From Leisingera sp. M658 (GTDB lineage Bacteria > Pseudomonadota > Alphaproteobacteria > Rhodobacterales > Rhodobacteraceae): a stretch of 64,000 nt of DNA. The notes under the pieces were generated by a model. The model was not told the DNA's origin. It worked only from the letters and a program-made list of their open reading frames with translations, and did no database searches. The stretch is taken from assembly GCF_025144145.1 (NCBI RefSeq), contig NZ_CP083546.1, positions 2,620,501 to 2,684,500 of the forward strand. Reading direction: 5' to 3'. The position numbers were made by a program, and so were the translations under genes. Below, in pieces: positions 35,898 through 44,831 of the stretch (positions are counted from its first letter, which is position 1; each line of letters starts with the position of its first letter).

Positions 35898-37113
35898 CCG
35901 CCGCAATCAGCAGCTTCTTGTTCAGTCCGTAGCGTTCGGCAAGCGGCAGGAAGAAATCGGACACCAGCGAGACCGCGTAATAGCTGACCGCCACCACTGA
36001 CAGTCCCTCGACCGTGTGCTGCAAACGCAGCGCGAGATCGGCGCGGCGGTCCATACTGGCAAGCAGCGCCTGATTCTGCGCCGAGCGTTCCACATCCACC
36101 CGGGTCCGCAGCAGCTCCCCTGCCCGGCGCGCACGGTTGGCCAGCGTCTCCAGCCGTTTCTCTGCCGATTTCACCGTGCGCATGGCCGGCTCAAACCGCC
36201 GCAGCATGAATTCAGCCAGCGTCTGAAAACCCTCGTGGCGGCCTTCGCGCAGCAGGCTGACGCGCTGATTGACCAAAGCCTCATAAGCCCCCGTTGCACC
36301 AAAGCGGAAGGCAGAGCGGGCGGCCATTGCCTCCAGTTCTGCGGACACTGTCAGCAGCTGTGACAGTGTCTGTTCGGCAGGCACGGTACCGCTGGTCATC
36401 TCCACCATCATCTCGCTGAGATGCGTATCCAGCGCACTGATGGTTGGTGTCAGGCCGCGGGCGCGGGAAAAGCCCAGCATCGCCATTGCCCGGTAGGTCT
36501 CGATCTCGCACAGCCGCTGCACAATCCGGCCGATGCGCTGGCTTCCGGTTCCCGCGCCCGGCAGCACGGCAAACCGCATGTGCCCGGCGGGATCAATGCG
36601 AAAGTCCCCAGCCACCACGGCGCTGTCATCCAGCACCGGCGACACCGCCAGGCTTTCCGGCACAAACCAGTCGTGCAGGGTTGCCTTCAGCCTGGCCGGA
36701 GCGGCGCGCGGCACCACCCGGATCAGTGCTGAGGTAATCCGCTGCCCCGGCGCCTGTGCCAGCCAGTCTTCGGGGAAGACATCAAAGTCCGCCGGATCAA
36801 AGGCCCGCGTGCTGACGCCGTCCCGGTAAACCGTGTAGCTGACGAATTCCGTATGCTGCTCCCATTTGACCATGTGGCGCCCGATCTGCGCCGTGTGATG
36901 CGTCGCCCCCGGCTGAGGATGCGCTGCGCCATGGCGGTCCAGAAGGTCCGTCAGATGCTGGACGTCCTGCTGCCTGTCGCGATGCTCGGCTTCCTGCGGC
37001 TGTTTTACCGCCAGGTAAACCACTGTGCAGGGGCTGGACATGGCCGGGAAGGGCCGTGCGTGCAGCTCATTGGTGAGCTGATAACGTAAAGGGTGGTCCT
37101 GGATCAGGGGCAT
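35833..37113 (-). CDS. DUF3422 membrane protein
   Basis: The 426 aa protein begins MPLIQDHPLRYQLTNELHARPFP, the hallmark of DUF3422. It continues with HMVKWEQHTEFVSYTVYR, YRAMAMLGFSRARGL and a long coiled-coil-like helical region at about 250-370. It ends with two C-terminal membrane segments (VVAVSYYAVSLVSDFF and LLIAAVTLPVVGLVWLGI) and a basic tail RIRKKLH. The topology suggests a large cytoplasmic domain anchored at its C-terminus, somewhat like a CorA-type arrangement; the function is unknown. GGGAG lies before the ATG at 37113. Longer in-frame codons upstream lack the conserved start. Confidence 0.85.
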   Translation of the reverse strand: MPLIQDHPLRYQLTNELHARPFPAMSSPCTVVYLAVKQPQEAEHRDRQQDVQHLTDLLDRHGAAHPQPGATHHTAQIGRHMVKWEQHTEFVSYTVYRDGVSTRAFDPADFDVFPEDWLAQAPGQRITSALIRVVPRAAPARLKATLHDWFVPESLAVSPVLDDSAVVAGDFRIDPAGHMRFAVLPGAGTGSQRIGRIVQRLCEIETYRAMAMLGFSRARGLTPTISALDTHLSEMMVEMTSGTVPAEQTLSQLLTVSAELEAMAARSAFRFGATGAYEALVNQRVSLLREGRHEGFQTLAEFMLRRFEPAMRTVKSAEKRLETLANRARRAGELLRTRVDVERSAQNQALLASMDRRADLALRLQHTVEGLSVVAVSYYAVSLVSDFFLPLAERYGLNKKLLIAAVTLPVVGLVWLGIQRIRKKLH

Positions 37114-37216
37114 TGGGGTCTCCCGGGCAATGCCGCGGACCATAAAGCCTGAGGAAATGTATGTAAAGAACGCTGTTATTTCAATATGTTATCTGAATGC
37201 CGTGGTATGCAGAAGC

Positions 37217-37280
37217 CATCACAGGGGGCTCTGCCCCCGGCCTGCGGCCTCCCCCGGAGTATTTTGGACCAGAAAGAAGC
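37217..37280. repeat. GC-rich extragenic hairpin repeat of Rhodobacterales type
   Basis: Adjacent hairpins GGGGGC-TCT-GCCCCC (37218-37232) and GGCC-TGC-GGCC, then CTCCCCCGGAGTATTTTGGACCAGAAAG. From memory this hairpin-plus-tail pattern recurs many times between genes in Roseobacter-group genomes. Only one full copy is present in this window. It sits downstream of pntB and upstream of the DUF3422 gene. Confidence 0.6.
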
Positions 37281-37287
37281 AGCTCAG

Positions 37288-37317
37288 AAAAAAGGCGCCC
37301 CGTTTGGAGCGCCTTTT
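37288..37317 (-). terminator. Terminator of pntAB
   Basis: On the minus strand AAAAGGCGC and GCGCCTTTT form a 9-bp stem, extendable by CC/GG and a wobble pair, followed by a run of six T. It starts 18 bases after the pntB stop. Confidence 0.85.
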
Positions 37318-37334
37318 ACAGGTTATCTGTTCTC

Positions 37335-38762
37335 TTAGCTGATCATGGTCAGCAAATTATCCAGGCTTGCTTTTGCGTCGCCATAGAACATGCGGGTGTT
37401 TTCCTTGAAGAACAGCGGGTTTTCGATGCCGGAGTAGCCGGTGCCCTGGCCGCGTTTGGAGACAAAGACCTGTTTCGCCTTCCAGCACTCCAGCACCGGC
37501 ATGCCGGCGATCGGCGAATTGGGATCCTCCTGCGCCGCCGGGTTGACGATGTCGTTGGAGCCGATGACGATGGCTACATCAGTCTCGGGGAAGTCCTCGT
37601 TGATCTCGTCCATTTCCAGAACGATGTCGTAAGGAACTTTCGCTTCGGCCAAGAGCACGTTCATGTGGCCCGGAAGGCGGCCTGCGACCGGGTGGATCGC
37701 AAAACGGACGGTCTTGCCTTTGGCGCGCAGACGGCGGGTCAGTTCAGCCACGTTCTGCTGCGCCTGCGCCACGGCCATGCCGTAGCCAGGAATGATCACC
37801 ACAGAGTCGGCCTCGTCCAGCGCTGCCGCCACGCCGTCGGCGTCGATGGCGATCTGCTCGCCGTCGATCTCCATCGCCGGGCCCGCGGTGCCGCCGAAGC
37901 CGCCCAGGATCACACTGACAAACGAGCGGTTCATCGCCTTGCACATGATGTAGCTGAGGATCGCACCCGAAGAGCCCACCAGCGCGCCGACCACGATCAA
38001 GAGGTCATTGCCCAGCGAGAAGCCGATCGCCGCCGCCGCCCAGCCCGAGTAGCTGTTCAGCATCGAGACCACCACCGGCATGTCGGCGCCGCCGATGCCC
38101 ATGATCAGGTGATAGCCGATGAACAGCGCCGCCAGGGTCATCAGGAACAGCGGGAAGAAGCCGCCCGTGTTGAAGTACCAGATCAGGCTGAGGAAGGAGA
38201 TGCCTGCGGCGCCGGCGTTCAGCATATGGCCACCCGGCAGTTTGGTGGCCGCCGAGGTGAGCTTGCCCGCCAGCTTGCCAAAGGCGACAACCGAGCCGGT
38301 GAAGGTGATCGCGCCGATGAAGATGCCGAGGAACAGCTCAACCCGCAAAAAGGCGATCTCGGCCGGGGTTTTCTTGGCAATCAGCTTGGCAAAAGTTCCC
38401 AAGTCATCGGTGCTGGTGGCTGCTGCCACATTGCCGATCTCGAAGTGGGCGATAAAGCCGACAAACACCGCGGCCAGGCCGACCAGCGAGTGCATCGCCG
38501 CAACCAGCTGCGGCATCTCGGTCATCTGGACCTTCTTGGCGACATAGGTGCCGATGAGGCCGCCGCCGGCAATCAGCAGCAGCGACAGCAGCCACAGGCC
38601 GGAACCGGGGCCGATAATTGTGGCAAAAACTGCCAACCCCATGCCGGCAATGCCGTACCAGACCGCGCGTTTGGCGCTTTCCTGGTTGGAGAGGCCGCCC
38701 AAGGACAGGATGAAGAGAACAGCCGCAACAACATAGGCGGCGGTGGTGAAACCGTATTCCAT
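37335..38762 (-). CDS. pntB: NAD(P) transhydrogenase beta subunit
   Basis: Together with PntA it couples the proton gradient to hydride transfer from NADH to NADP+. The 475 aa protein has nine or so N-terminal membrane helices (starting [21 protein letters not shown]) and a C-terminal NADP(H)-binding domain III from about residue 290: [45 protein letters not shown] and [28 protein letters not shown]. The length is canonical. It starts 15 bases after pntA and is followed by a strong terminator. Confidence 0.96.
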   Translation of the reverse strand: MEYGFTTAAYVVAAVLFILSLGGLSNQESAKRAVWYGIAGMGLAVFATIIGPGSGLWLLSLLLIAGGGLIGTYVAKKVQMTEMPQLVAAMHSLVGLAAVFVGFIAHFEIGNVAAATSTDDLGTFAKLIAKKTPAEIAFLRVELFLGIFIGAITFTGSVVAFGKLAGKLTSAATKLPGGHMLNAGAAGISFLSLIWYFNTGGFFPLFLMTLAALFIGYHLIMGIGGADMPVVVSMLNSYSGWAAAAIGFSLGNDLLIVVGALVGSSGAILSYIMCKAMNRSFVSVILGGFGGTAGPAMEIDGEQIAIDADGVAAALDEADSVVIIPGYGMAVAQAQQNVAELTRRLRAKGKTVRFAIHPVAGRLPGHMNVLLAEAKVPYDIVLEMDEINEDFPETDVAIVIGSNDIVNPAAQEDPNSPIAGMPVLECWKAKQVFVSKRGQGTGYSGIENPLFFKENTRMFYGDAKASLDNLLTMIS

Positions 38763-38777
38763 AAGTCCGGCCTCTCC

Positions 38778-40349
38778 TTAAGATTTCTGGAACATGGCAA
38801 GCATGCGCCGGGTGACGAGGAAGCCGCCGAAGATGTTGATCCCGGCCATGAAGACCGAAAGCGCCGCCAGCAGGATCACCAGCCAGCTGCCGGATCCGAT
38901 CTGCATCAGGGCACCGAGGATAATGATCGAGGAGATCGCGTTGGTCACCGCCATCAGCGGCGTGTGCAGGGAATGCGCAACGCCCCAGATCACCTGGAAA
39001 CCCACGAAACAGGCCAGCGCAAAGACGATGAAATGCTGCATGAAGCTGACCGGCGCAAAGAGGCCGACCAGCAGCAAGAGCGCGCCGCCGCCTGCCAGCA
39101 GCGACACCTGGCTTTTGGTCTGCGCCTTGAAGGCCGCAACCTCCTGCGCGCGTTTTTCTTCCGGCGTCAGCTCCGGCACAACTTCCTTGGGCTTGGCCGC
39201 AATTGCCTGCACCTTCGGCGGTGGCGGCGGGAAGGTGATCTCGCCCGCAAAGGCCACGGTGGCGCCGCGGATCACGTCGTCCTCCATGTCGTGATTGACC
39301 TGGCCGTCCTTTTCCGGTGTCAGATCTGTCATCATATGGCGGATGTTGGTGGCATAGAGCGTCGAGGCCTGCGCCGCCATCCGGGAGGGGAAATCGGTGT
39401 AGCCGATGATGGTGACGCCATTGTCCGTCACGATCTTCTCGTCTGCCACCGTCAGCTTGCAGTTGCCGCCCTTTTCCGCCGCCAGATCGACAATAACCGA
39501 GCCGGGCTTCATCGCCGCGACCATATCCTCGGTCCACAGCTCCGGCGCTTCGCGGTTGGGGATCAGCGCGGTGGTGATGACGATGTCCACCTCCGGCGCC
39601 AGCTCGCGGAACTTGGCCAGCTGTGCTTCGCGGAATTCCGGCGAGGAGACTGAGGCGTAGCCGCCGGTGGCAGCGCCGTCCTGCTGGGCTTCCTCGAAAT
39701 CGAGATAGACAAATTCGGCGCCCATGCTCTCGACCTGCTCGGCGACTTCCGGGCGCACGTCAAAGGCCAGGGTGATTGCGCCAAGCGAAGTTGAGGTGCC
39801 GATGGCTGCCAGACCGGCAACGCCAGCGCCGACCACCAGAACCTTGGCCGGGGGCACCTTGCCCGCCGCCGTAATCTGGCCGGTAAAGAAGCGGCCGAAG
39901 TTGTTGCCCGCTTCAATGACCGCGCGGTAGCCCGCGATATTCGCCATTGACGACAGCGCATCCATCTTCTGCGCGCGGGAGATCCGCGGCACCATTTCCA
40001 TGGCGATCACATTGGCGCCCTTGGATTTGGCCAGCTCCATGCCCTCTTCGTTCCCAGCCGGGTTGAAGAAGGAGATCAGCGTCTTGCCCTTGGTCAGGCG
40101 CTTCAGCTCGGTTGCATCCGGCTGGCGCACCTTGGCGACGATATCGGATGCTTTCCACAGCGCCGCCGGTGTCTTGATGATCTCAACGCCCGCCGCCTCA
40201 TAGACTGCGTCGGAAAAACCTGCAGCCGCACCGGCCCCGGCTTCGATCGCGCAATCGTAACCGAGTTTCTGCAGCTGCTTGGCAGAGTCCGGCGTCATAC
40301 CGACCCGGTTCTCGCCCGCAAATGTTTCTTTTGGTGTCCCTATTTTCAC
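38778..40349 (-). CDS. pntA: NAD(P) transhydrogenase alpha subunit (single chain)
   Basis: The 523 aa protein begins at a GTG ([20 protein letters not shown]) 9 bases after AGGGGG; the long in-frame extension upstream of it does not look like PntA. It has the NAD(H)-binding domain I with [19 protein letters not shown] near residue 175 and the mobile loop [21 protein letters not shown] Pro/Lys-rich linker follows, then four C-terminal membrane helices. Many alphaproteobacteria split this subunit into PntAA and PntAB; here it is intact. Its own promoter region at 40350-40487 is rich in repeats. Confidence 0.95.
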   Translation of the reverse strand: MKIGTPKETFAGENRVGMTPDSAKQLQKLGYDCAIEAGAGAAAGFSDAVYEAAGVEIIKTPAALWKASDIVAKVRQPDATELKRLTKGKTLISFFNPAGNEEGMELAKSKGANVIAMEMVPRISRAQKMDALSSMANIAGYRAVIEAGNNFGRFFTGQITAAGKVPPAKVLVVGAGVAGLAAIGTSTSLGAITLAFDVRPEVAEQVESMGAEFVYLDFEEAQQDGAATGGYASVSSPEFREAQLAKFRELAPEVDIVITTALIPNREAPELWTEDMVAAMKPGSVIVDLAAEKGGNCKLTVADEKIVTDNGVTIIGYTDFPSRMAAQASTLYATNIRHMMTDLTPEKDGQVNHDMEDDVIRGATVAFAGEITFPPPPPKVQAIAAKPKEVVPELTPEEKRAQEVAAFKAQTKSQVSLLAGGGALLLLVGLFAPVSFMQHFIVFALACFVGFQVIWGVAHSLHTPLMAVTNAISSIIILGALMQIGSGSWLVILLAALSVFMAGINIFGGFLVTRRMLAMFQKS

Positions 40350-40420
40350 CTTATGGGTCCCCCTCGTCTTGCCCGTGCCAGCAATGTCTAGGTACGGATC
40401 ACAATGATTTTCTTTACTAT

Positions 40421-40480
40421 GCGCAAGATTATTGCGCAAGGATTTTGCTGCATTGCCGCAAAGTCATGCTGCAATGCCGC
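40421..40480. promoter_or_regulatory. Repeat cluster in the pntA promoter region
   Basis: An inverted repeat TGCGCAA-GATTA-TTGCGCA at 40421-40439 is followed by two direct copies of TGCTGCAWTGCCGC at 40446-40459 and 40467-40480, exactly 21 bases apart (two helical turns). All lie 72-131 bases before the pntA start. The spacing suggests cooperative binding of a regulator on one face of the DNA; its identity is unknown. Confidence 0.5.
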
Positions 40481-40487
40481 GTTCCGA

Positions 40488-40937
40488 TCAGATCCAGCGG
40501 CGCACCTTTTTCTCATAGCGGGCCCAGTCCGCCCGGAAGGTCCGGCGCAACCTGTCTTCTTCGGGAATGACAAACCGCTTTTCCAGCACCCACAGGAAAA
40601 TGGGGATCAGCGGCAGCGTCAGCACTGCGTCAAACCACAACACAAGGCCCGCGAGGATCAGAACATCGCCCAGATAGATCGGGTTGCGGCTGCGGCTGAA
40701 AATCCCCGATTGCACCAGCCGGCTGGGCGTCTGGTGCGGAATGACTGTGGTTTTTTGCCGCCGCATCTCGGTGATGGCGAGCAAGGCCAGTAAAAGGCCG
40801 CCGCCCAGCAGAATACCACCCAGGAACCCGGCCCATGCCCCCCCGAAAGAAAGCCCGAATGCGGCATGAGCCGACTGCAGCCAGGCCGTCAGGACGAAGC
40901 CTGCCAGCCAGACGGGTGGCACATCCAGCCACCGCAT
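40488..40937 (-). CDS. Isoprenylcysteine carboxyl methyltransferase-like membrane protein
   Basis: The 149 aa protein has about four membrane helices and the ICMT/phospholipid methyltransferase C-terminal signature: SGIFSRSRNPIYLGDVLILAG (the RNPxY SAM-binding turn) and, after two helices, EKRFVIPEEDRLRRTFRADWARYEKKVRRWI with the conserved E-x-x-L-x-x-x-F-x-x-x-Y pattern. Bacterial members methylate unknown small molecules or lipids. The ATG at 40937 is preferred over the GTG before it. It is co-oriented with pntA but 138 bases upstream, with the repeat cluster between. Confidence 0.82.
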   Translation of the reverse strand: MRWLDVPPVWLAGFVLTAWLQSAHAAFGLSFGGAWAGFLGGILLGGGLLLALLAITEMRRQKTTVIPHQTPSRLVQSGIFSRSRNPIYLGDVLILAGLVLWFDAVLTLPLIPIFLWVLEKRFVIPEEDRLRRTFRADWARYEKKVRRWI

Positions 40938-41160
40938 CACGCCCTGCTCTTTTGCAGAATATGTCCTGAATTCATATGCATTTCGGGCAATCTTTCCTTA
41001 TCCGGCTTGCTCGTCCAGACCAGTTCGGGCGGGACTATCAGAAAAGGACAAATTGCCCCCGATGCCGCAGAAACGACGAATCTGTTCCGGCTTGCGGCAT
41101 GATCCTGCATAGTTTCGCCCGAAAGCCTACGTATATTTATGTGTACTGAAGCGGAGGGGC

Positions 41161-42114
41161 TTATTCCCATTCCATTTCCTCGAACACCCGGCCTGCATTT
41201 TTGGTAGCCAGCTCCTCGAATGTGTCCAACCTCTTCCATTGCTCCTGATCCACATAGTAGGCGCTGGCGAGGTCTCCGCCGTCCTCGATATGGGCGCCGA
41301 CCTTGGCCCGCAGGTCCATCAGATAATCGAGGGTATAGCGGCGAAGCTGCGGCAAATTGGTCGGGTGGCCATGGCCCGGGATGACATAGGCGGGGTTGAG
41401 CGGTTCCAGCTTGTCCTGCCAGGTCTCAACCCAGCATTTGGTGCAGGTGTGCGGAAAGACCGGCAGCATCCGTTCGTGAAAGGCGATGTCGCCGGCGATC
41501 ATCAGGTTCCACGCGGGAATCCAAACCTGGATGTCACCGGGATCATGCGCCGGGCCCAGGTGCAGAATTTGCATCTCCACCCCGCCAAGCGTGAGGCTAT
41601 AGCGGTCCTCGAAAGCCAGATTGGCATGTTCAACACGGGTTTCCCCTGCCCGGTCCTTGTTGTAGCCGCGCATGCGCTGCAGGATCATGTCGCTGTTTTC
41701 CCGCGTTTCCGCAATTGCCTCGGCATGGGCCAGCACATCCACGCCCTGATCGCGCCAGTAACCATTGCCCAGCATGGCATGGCCCTGGCCGTTTTCATTG
41801 ATCACCAGCACCACGGGCTGATCGGTCACATGCTTGATTTCCTGATGCAGCGCCTTGGCCAGCGCGTCCGAGGCGCCGGCATTCACCACCACCACGCCTT
41901 CGCCGGTCACGATGAAGGACAGGTTGTTGTTGTGGCCTGCATTCTCATAGGTCGGCGGGGCCGTGGCGCCGATGGCGGAGAACACATGCGGGATGACCTC
42001 CACCGGTTTGGAGTAGAGTTCGGACTGGGGGTATTGGTCGGCGATGTCTTCGCTTGCCTGCGCGGCAAAGGGCATCAGCAGGGCTGCGCAGGCAGCGGCG
42101 GCAAAGGCTTTCAT
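41161..42114 (-). CDS. Exported metallo-beta-lactamase-fold protein (SoxH / quinoprotein-relay type)
   Basis: The 317 aa product has a signal peptide (MKAFAAAACAALLMPFAAQAS) and MBL-fold core: VFSAIGATAPPTYENAGHNNNLSFIV, then LHLGPAHDPGDIQVWIP, LMIAGDIAFHERM and YVIPGHGHPT, which keep the later metal ligands. The first motif, normally H-x-H-x-D-H, reads NENGQGH, so two histidines and the Asp are replaced. The family resembles SoxH and periplasmic MBL proteins found with sulfur oxidation or PQQ dehydrogenases. GGGAGA precedes the ATG at 42114. An ATTC-N8-GAAT palindrome lies 29-44 bases upstream. The 40938-41160 gap downstream holds no gene I can support. Confidence 0.82.
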   Translation of the reverse strand: MKAFAAAACAALLMPFAAQASEDIADQYPQSELYSKPVEVIPHVFSAIGATAPPTYENAGHNNNLSFIVTGEGVVVVNAGASDALAKALHQEIKHVTDQPVVLVINENGQGHAMLGNGYWRDQGVDVLAHAEAIAETRENSDMILQRMRGYNKDRAGETRVEHANLAFEDRYSLTLGGVEMQILHLGPAHDPGDIQVWIPAWNLMIAGDIAFHERMLPVFPHTCTKCWVETWQDKLEPLNPAYVIPGHGHPTNLPQLRRYTLDYLMDLRAKVGAHIEDGGDLASAYYVDQEQWKRLDTFEELATKNAGRVFEEMEWE

Positions 42115-42142
42115 TGGTATCTCCCTGAACGTTTTCCGCAAC

Positions 42143-42158
42143 ATTCACACATGTGAAT
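42143..42158. promoter_or_regulatory. SqrR/BigR-like palindrome upstream of the MBL-fold gene
   Basis: ATTCACA-CA-TGTGAAT is a perfect 7-bp inverted repeat and fits ATTC-N8-GAAT, the operator form I recall for SqrR, the persulfide-sensing ArsR-family repressor of Rhodobacter capsulatus. It is 29 bases before the MBL gene start and about 100 before the divergent SDR gene. The match is seen; binding is inferred. Confidence 0.5.
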
Positions 42159-42260
42159 ATAACTGTAAACGCCAGACCCATGCGGCGTGACGGCACGGCG
42201 GGCTTGCCAGAGCGTTCTGCCCGGATAGGCTGTGCCGCAAAACAGGGAGGCCGGACGTTC

Positions 42261-43013
42261 ATGACATTGACTGGCAAACACGCACTGGTGACCGGCGGCG
42301 GTACCGGGATCGGGCTGGCCATTGCCCAAGGGCTGGCAGCGCAAGGGGCCCAAGTCACCATCACCGGACGGCGGCAGGAGGTTCTGGAGGAAGCCGCAAC
42401 GGAGAACCTGCATCCGCTGGCCATGGATGTGCGCAGCGAGGAGGACGTGGCAGCCAGGATTGCCGCCGCGGTTGAGGCGCGCGGCCCTATACAGATCTGC
42501 GTGGCCAATACCGGCGTTGCCGAGGGGGCGGCGCTGCACAAGACCACGATGGAGTTCTGGCGCAACATGATGGCGACCAACCTTGACGGTGCCTTTTTGA
42601 CCATCCGCGAGTGTTTTCAGTCGATGCGGCAGACCGATTGGGGCCGGGTCATCACGGTGTCATCTATCGCCGGGTTGCGGGGACTGAAAGGCGCCGCCTG
42701 CTACACCGCCAGCAAACACGGGATGATCGGCCTCACCCGCGCGCTAAGCGAGGATTATCTGGGCACGCCCTTCACCTTCAACGCGCTATGCCCTGGATAC
42801 GTGGACACGCCGATTGTCGAGCGCAACATCACATCAATCGCCCAGCGCGCCGGGATGAGCGCGGTGGAAGCGCTGGACGTGATGGTCAACGCCAACCGCC
42901 ACAAGCGGTTGATCGAACCCGGCGAAGTCGCCGCCGCGGCGCTTTGGTTGTGCGGACCGGGGTCGGGATCCATCAATGGCCAGTGCATCGAGATTTCAGG
43001 AGGGCAGACCTGA
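42261..43013 (+). CDS. Short-chain dehydrogenase/reductase
   Basis: The 250 aa classical SDR has the NAD(P)-binding motif LVTGGGTGIGLAIAQGLA near residue 9, ITGRR after beta2 (suggesting NADP preference through the Arg pair), NTGVAEGA (NNAG equivalent), the catalytic Ser in TVSSIAGLRG and the Y-x3-K in ACYTASKHGMIG. The C-terminus GSINGQCIEISGGQT is typical of 3-hydroxyacyl or 3-ketoacyl reductases. The substrate is unknown. ATG at 42261 after AGGGAGG. Its TGA shares one base with the next gene's ATG. Confidence 0.87.
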   Translation: MTLTGKHALVTGGGTGIGLAIAQGLAAQGAQVTITGRRQEVLEEAATENLHPLAMDVRSEEDVAARIAAAVEARGPIQICVANTGVAEGAALHKTTMEFWRNMMATNLDGAFLTIRECFQSMRQTDWGRVITVSSIAGLRGLKGAACYTASKHGMIGLTRALSEDYLGTPFTFNALCPGYVDTPIVERNITSIAQRAGMSAVEALDVMVNANRHKRLIEPGEVAAAALWLCGPGSGSINGQCIEISGGQT

Positions 43014-43396
43014 TGGACCGCAAGGAATTCAACAAATTCTGCGCCACCTTCCCCGCCGCTGAACATGTGGTCCAATGGGGGAATTCCGACGTCTGGAAAG
43101 CAGGCGGCAAGCTGTTTGCGGTCTGCGGCTGGGCCGATGGCAAGGATGCCTTCACCTTCAAGGCCGGCGACATCGCCTATGAGGTGCTGCAGGAACGTCC
43201 CGGCGTCCGTCCGGCACCCTATTTGGCATCACGCGGAATGAAGTGGTTACAGCATTTTGAAGCCCCCGGCCTGTCAGATGCAGAGCTGCAGGAACAGATC
43301 ACCCTGTCCTACCAGATGGTCACAGCAGGATTGTCCAAACGCAAACGGGCTGAGTTCGGCATTCCCGATCCCCAGCCTGCCGCGGGTCAGGGCTGA
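43013..43396 (+). CDS. MmcQ/YjbR family DNA-binding-like protein
   Basis: The 127 aa protein matches the CyaY-like MmcQ/YjbR fold: FNKFCATFPAAEHVVQWGNSDVWKAGGKLFAVCGW, then FTFKAGDIAYEVLQERPGVRPAPYLASRGMKWLQ with the conserved R-P-G and P-A-P-Y-L region. A double-helix tail follows (LSDAELQEQITLSYQMVTAGLSKRKR). Family members are annotated as DNA-binding from structure, without firm proof. It overlaps the SDR stop by one base, so both are co-translated. Confidence 0.82.
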   Translation: MDRKEFNKFCATFPAAEHVVQWGNSDVWKAGGKLFAVCGWADGKDAFTFKAGDIAYEVLQERPGVRPAPYLASRGMKWLQHFEAPGLSDAELQEQITLSYQMVTAGLSKRKRAEFGIPDPQPAAGQG

Positions 43397-43488
43397 CGCA
43401 GGCAACCGGCCTCTGGACAGAAAGGAATGGATACGATAGCAAAACGCAAAGCTTTAAGCTTGAAATACCCACCTGACGCGAGGCCCCG

Positions 43489-44682
43489 ATGACCGATTTT
43501 GCAGCGACCAAGGCGATGTTCGACTTGCCGGAAGGCATGATCTATCTGGATGGCAACTCGCTGGGTCCCCTGCCCCGCGCTGCCAAAGACCGTGTTGGCA
43601 CGATGATGCAGGACGAATGGGGGCAGATGCTGATCACCGGCTGGAACAAGGCCGGCTGGATGGACAAACCCAAGGCGCTGGGAGACCGCATCGGGCGGCT
43701 GATCGGGGCGGAGCCGGGCCATGTGGTGATGGGCGACACGCTGTCGATCAAGGTCTATCAGGCCGTTGCCTCGGCACTGGAGCTGAACCCGGGCCGCAAG
43801 GTGGTGCTGTCGGATAACGGCAACTTCCCGACTGACCTCTATATGGCGGGCGGGCTGCTGAAATCGCTGGGACCCGACTATGAGCTGCGGGTGGTCGACC
43901 CGGAAGCAGTAGAGGAAAACATCACCGAAGAGATTGCGGTGCTGATGATCACCGAGGTTGATTACCGCACCGGCCGCAAGCACGACATGAAGGCGCTGAC
44001 CGAAAAAGCCCATGCCAACGGCGTGCTGACGGTCTGGGATCTGGCCCACTCAGCCGGTGCTGTTCCCGTGGATCTGGCGGGTTGCCACGCCGATTTTGCG
44101 GTTGGCTGCAGCTACAAATACCTTAATGGCGGCCCCGGCGCGCCGGCCTTCATCTATGTCTCCCCGCGCCATGCAGAGACCGCCCGCCCGGCGCTGTCCG
44201 GCTGGCTGGGGCACGAAGCGCCTTTTGCCTTTGACCTCGATTACCGGCCCGGCAGCGGCATCGACCGGATGCGCGTCGGCACTCCGCCGATCCTGCAACT
44301 GACCGCGCTGGAGGCGGCAATGGATATCTGGGACATGGCGGACATGGAAACCGTGCGCGCCAAATCCATCGCGCTGTGCGATCTGTTCATCGCTGAGGTG
44401 GAAAAAACCTGCCCGCAGCTGGAACTGGCCTCGCCGCGTGATCCCGCCTTCCGCGGAAGCCAGGTGTCGTTCAAATTCACTTACGGCTATGCCGCCATGC
44501 AGGCGCTGATCGGCCGCGGCGTGATCGGCGATTTCCGCGCACCCGATATCATGCGCTTTGGCTTCACCCCGCTGTACATCGACGAAGGCGACGTGCGCGC
44601 CGCGGCCCAGATCATTGCCGATGTCATGAACAACGCCCTGTGGGACCGTGCCGAATACAAAGTGCGCAACGCGGTCACCTGA
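43489..44682 (+). CDS. kynU: Kynureninase
   Basis: Cleaves kynurenine (or 3-hydroxykynurenine) to anthranilate and alanine in tryptophan degradation. The 397 aa PLP enzyme shows IYLDGNSLGPLP at the N-terminus and GDTLSIKVYQAV (phosphate loop). It continues with LTVWDLAHSAGAVPVDL (PLP Asp), the Schiff-base Lys in VGCSYKYLNGGPGAPAFIY near residue 210, and RMRVGTPPILQ and LRFGF-like IMRFGFTPLYI near the C-terminus. The length is typical. tryptophan dioxygenase follows 149 bases downstream; the formamidase that should act between them is not in the window. Confidence 0.94.
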   Translation: MTDFAATKAMFDLPEGMIYLDGNSLGPLPRAAKDRVGTMMQDEWGQMLITGWNKAGWMDKPKALGDRIGRLIGAEPGHVVMGDTLSIKVYQAVASALELNPGRKVVLSDNGNFPTDLYMAGGLLKSLGPDYELRVVDPEAVEENITEEIAVLMITEVDYRTGRKHDMKALTEKAHANGVLTVWDLAHSAGAVPVDLAGCHADFAVGCSYKYLNGGPGAPAFIYVSPRHAETARPALSGWLGHEAPFAFDLDYRPGSGIDRMRVGTPPILQLTALEAAMDIWDMADMETVRAKSIALCDLFIAEVEKTCPQLELASPRDPAFRGSQVSFKFTYGYAAMQALIGRGVIGDFRAPDIMRFGFTPLYIDEGDVRAAAQIIADVMNNALWDRAEYKVRNAVT

Positions 44683-44831
44683 TGCGAACCGCCCGCTCAT
44701 ACCATCTGCCGCTCTGCCGCCCGGCGGGCTGGGTCGCGCTGTGGCGACGGCTGGCCCAATGCGGCACCCTGAACCGGAGAAACCCTTCCTTTCCCTGAAC
44801 CGTGATACACTTAGGAAAAGGAAAGACTCCG

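Noticed and set aside
37197-39653. 818-codon plus-strand frame opposite pntB and pntA
   Set aside because: Antisense shadow of two well-defined transhydrogenase genes.
40971-40992. Possible second SqrR-type box (ATTC-N8-) near the ICMT-like gene
   Set aside because: ATTC-ATATGCAT is followed by TTCG rather than GAAT, so only one half site is present.
40937-41239. Possible 100 aa minus-strand gene in the gap before the MBL-fold gene
   Set aside because: Overlaps the 3' end of the MBL gene and the start of the ICMT-like gene, has no ribosome site and no recognisable pattern.
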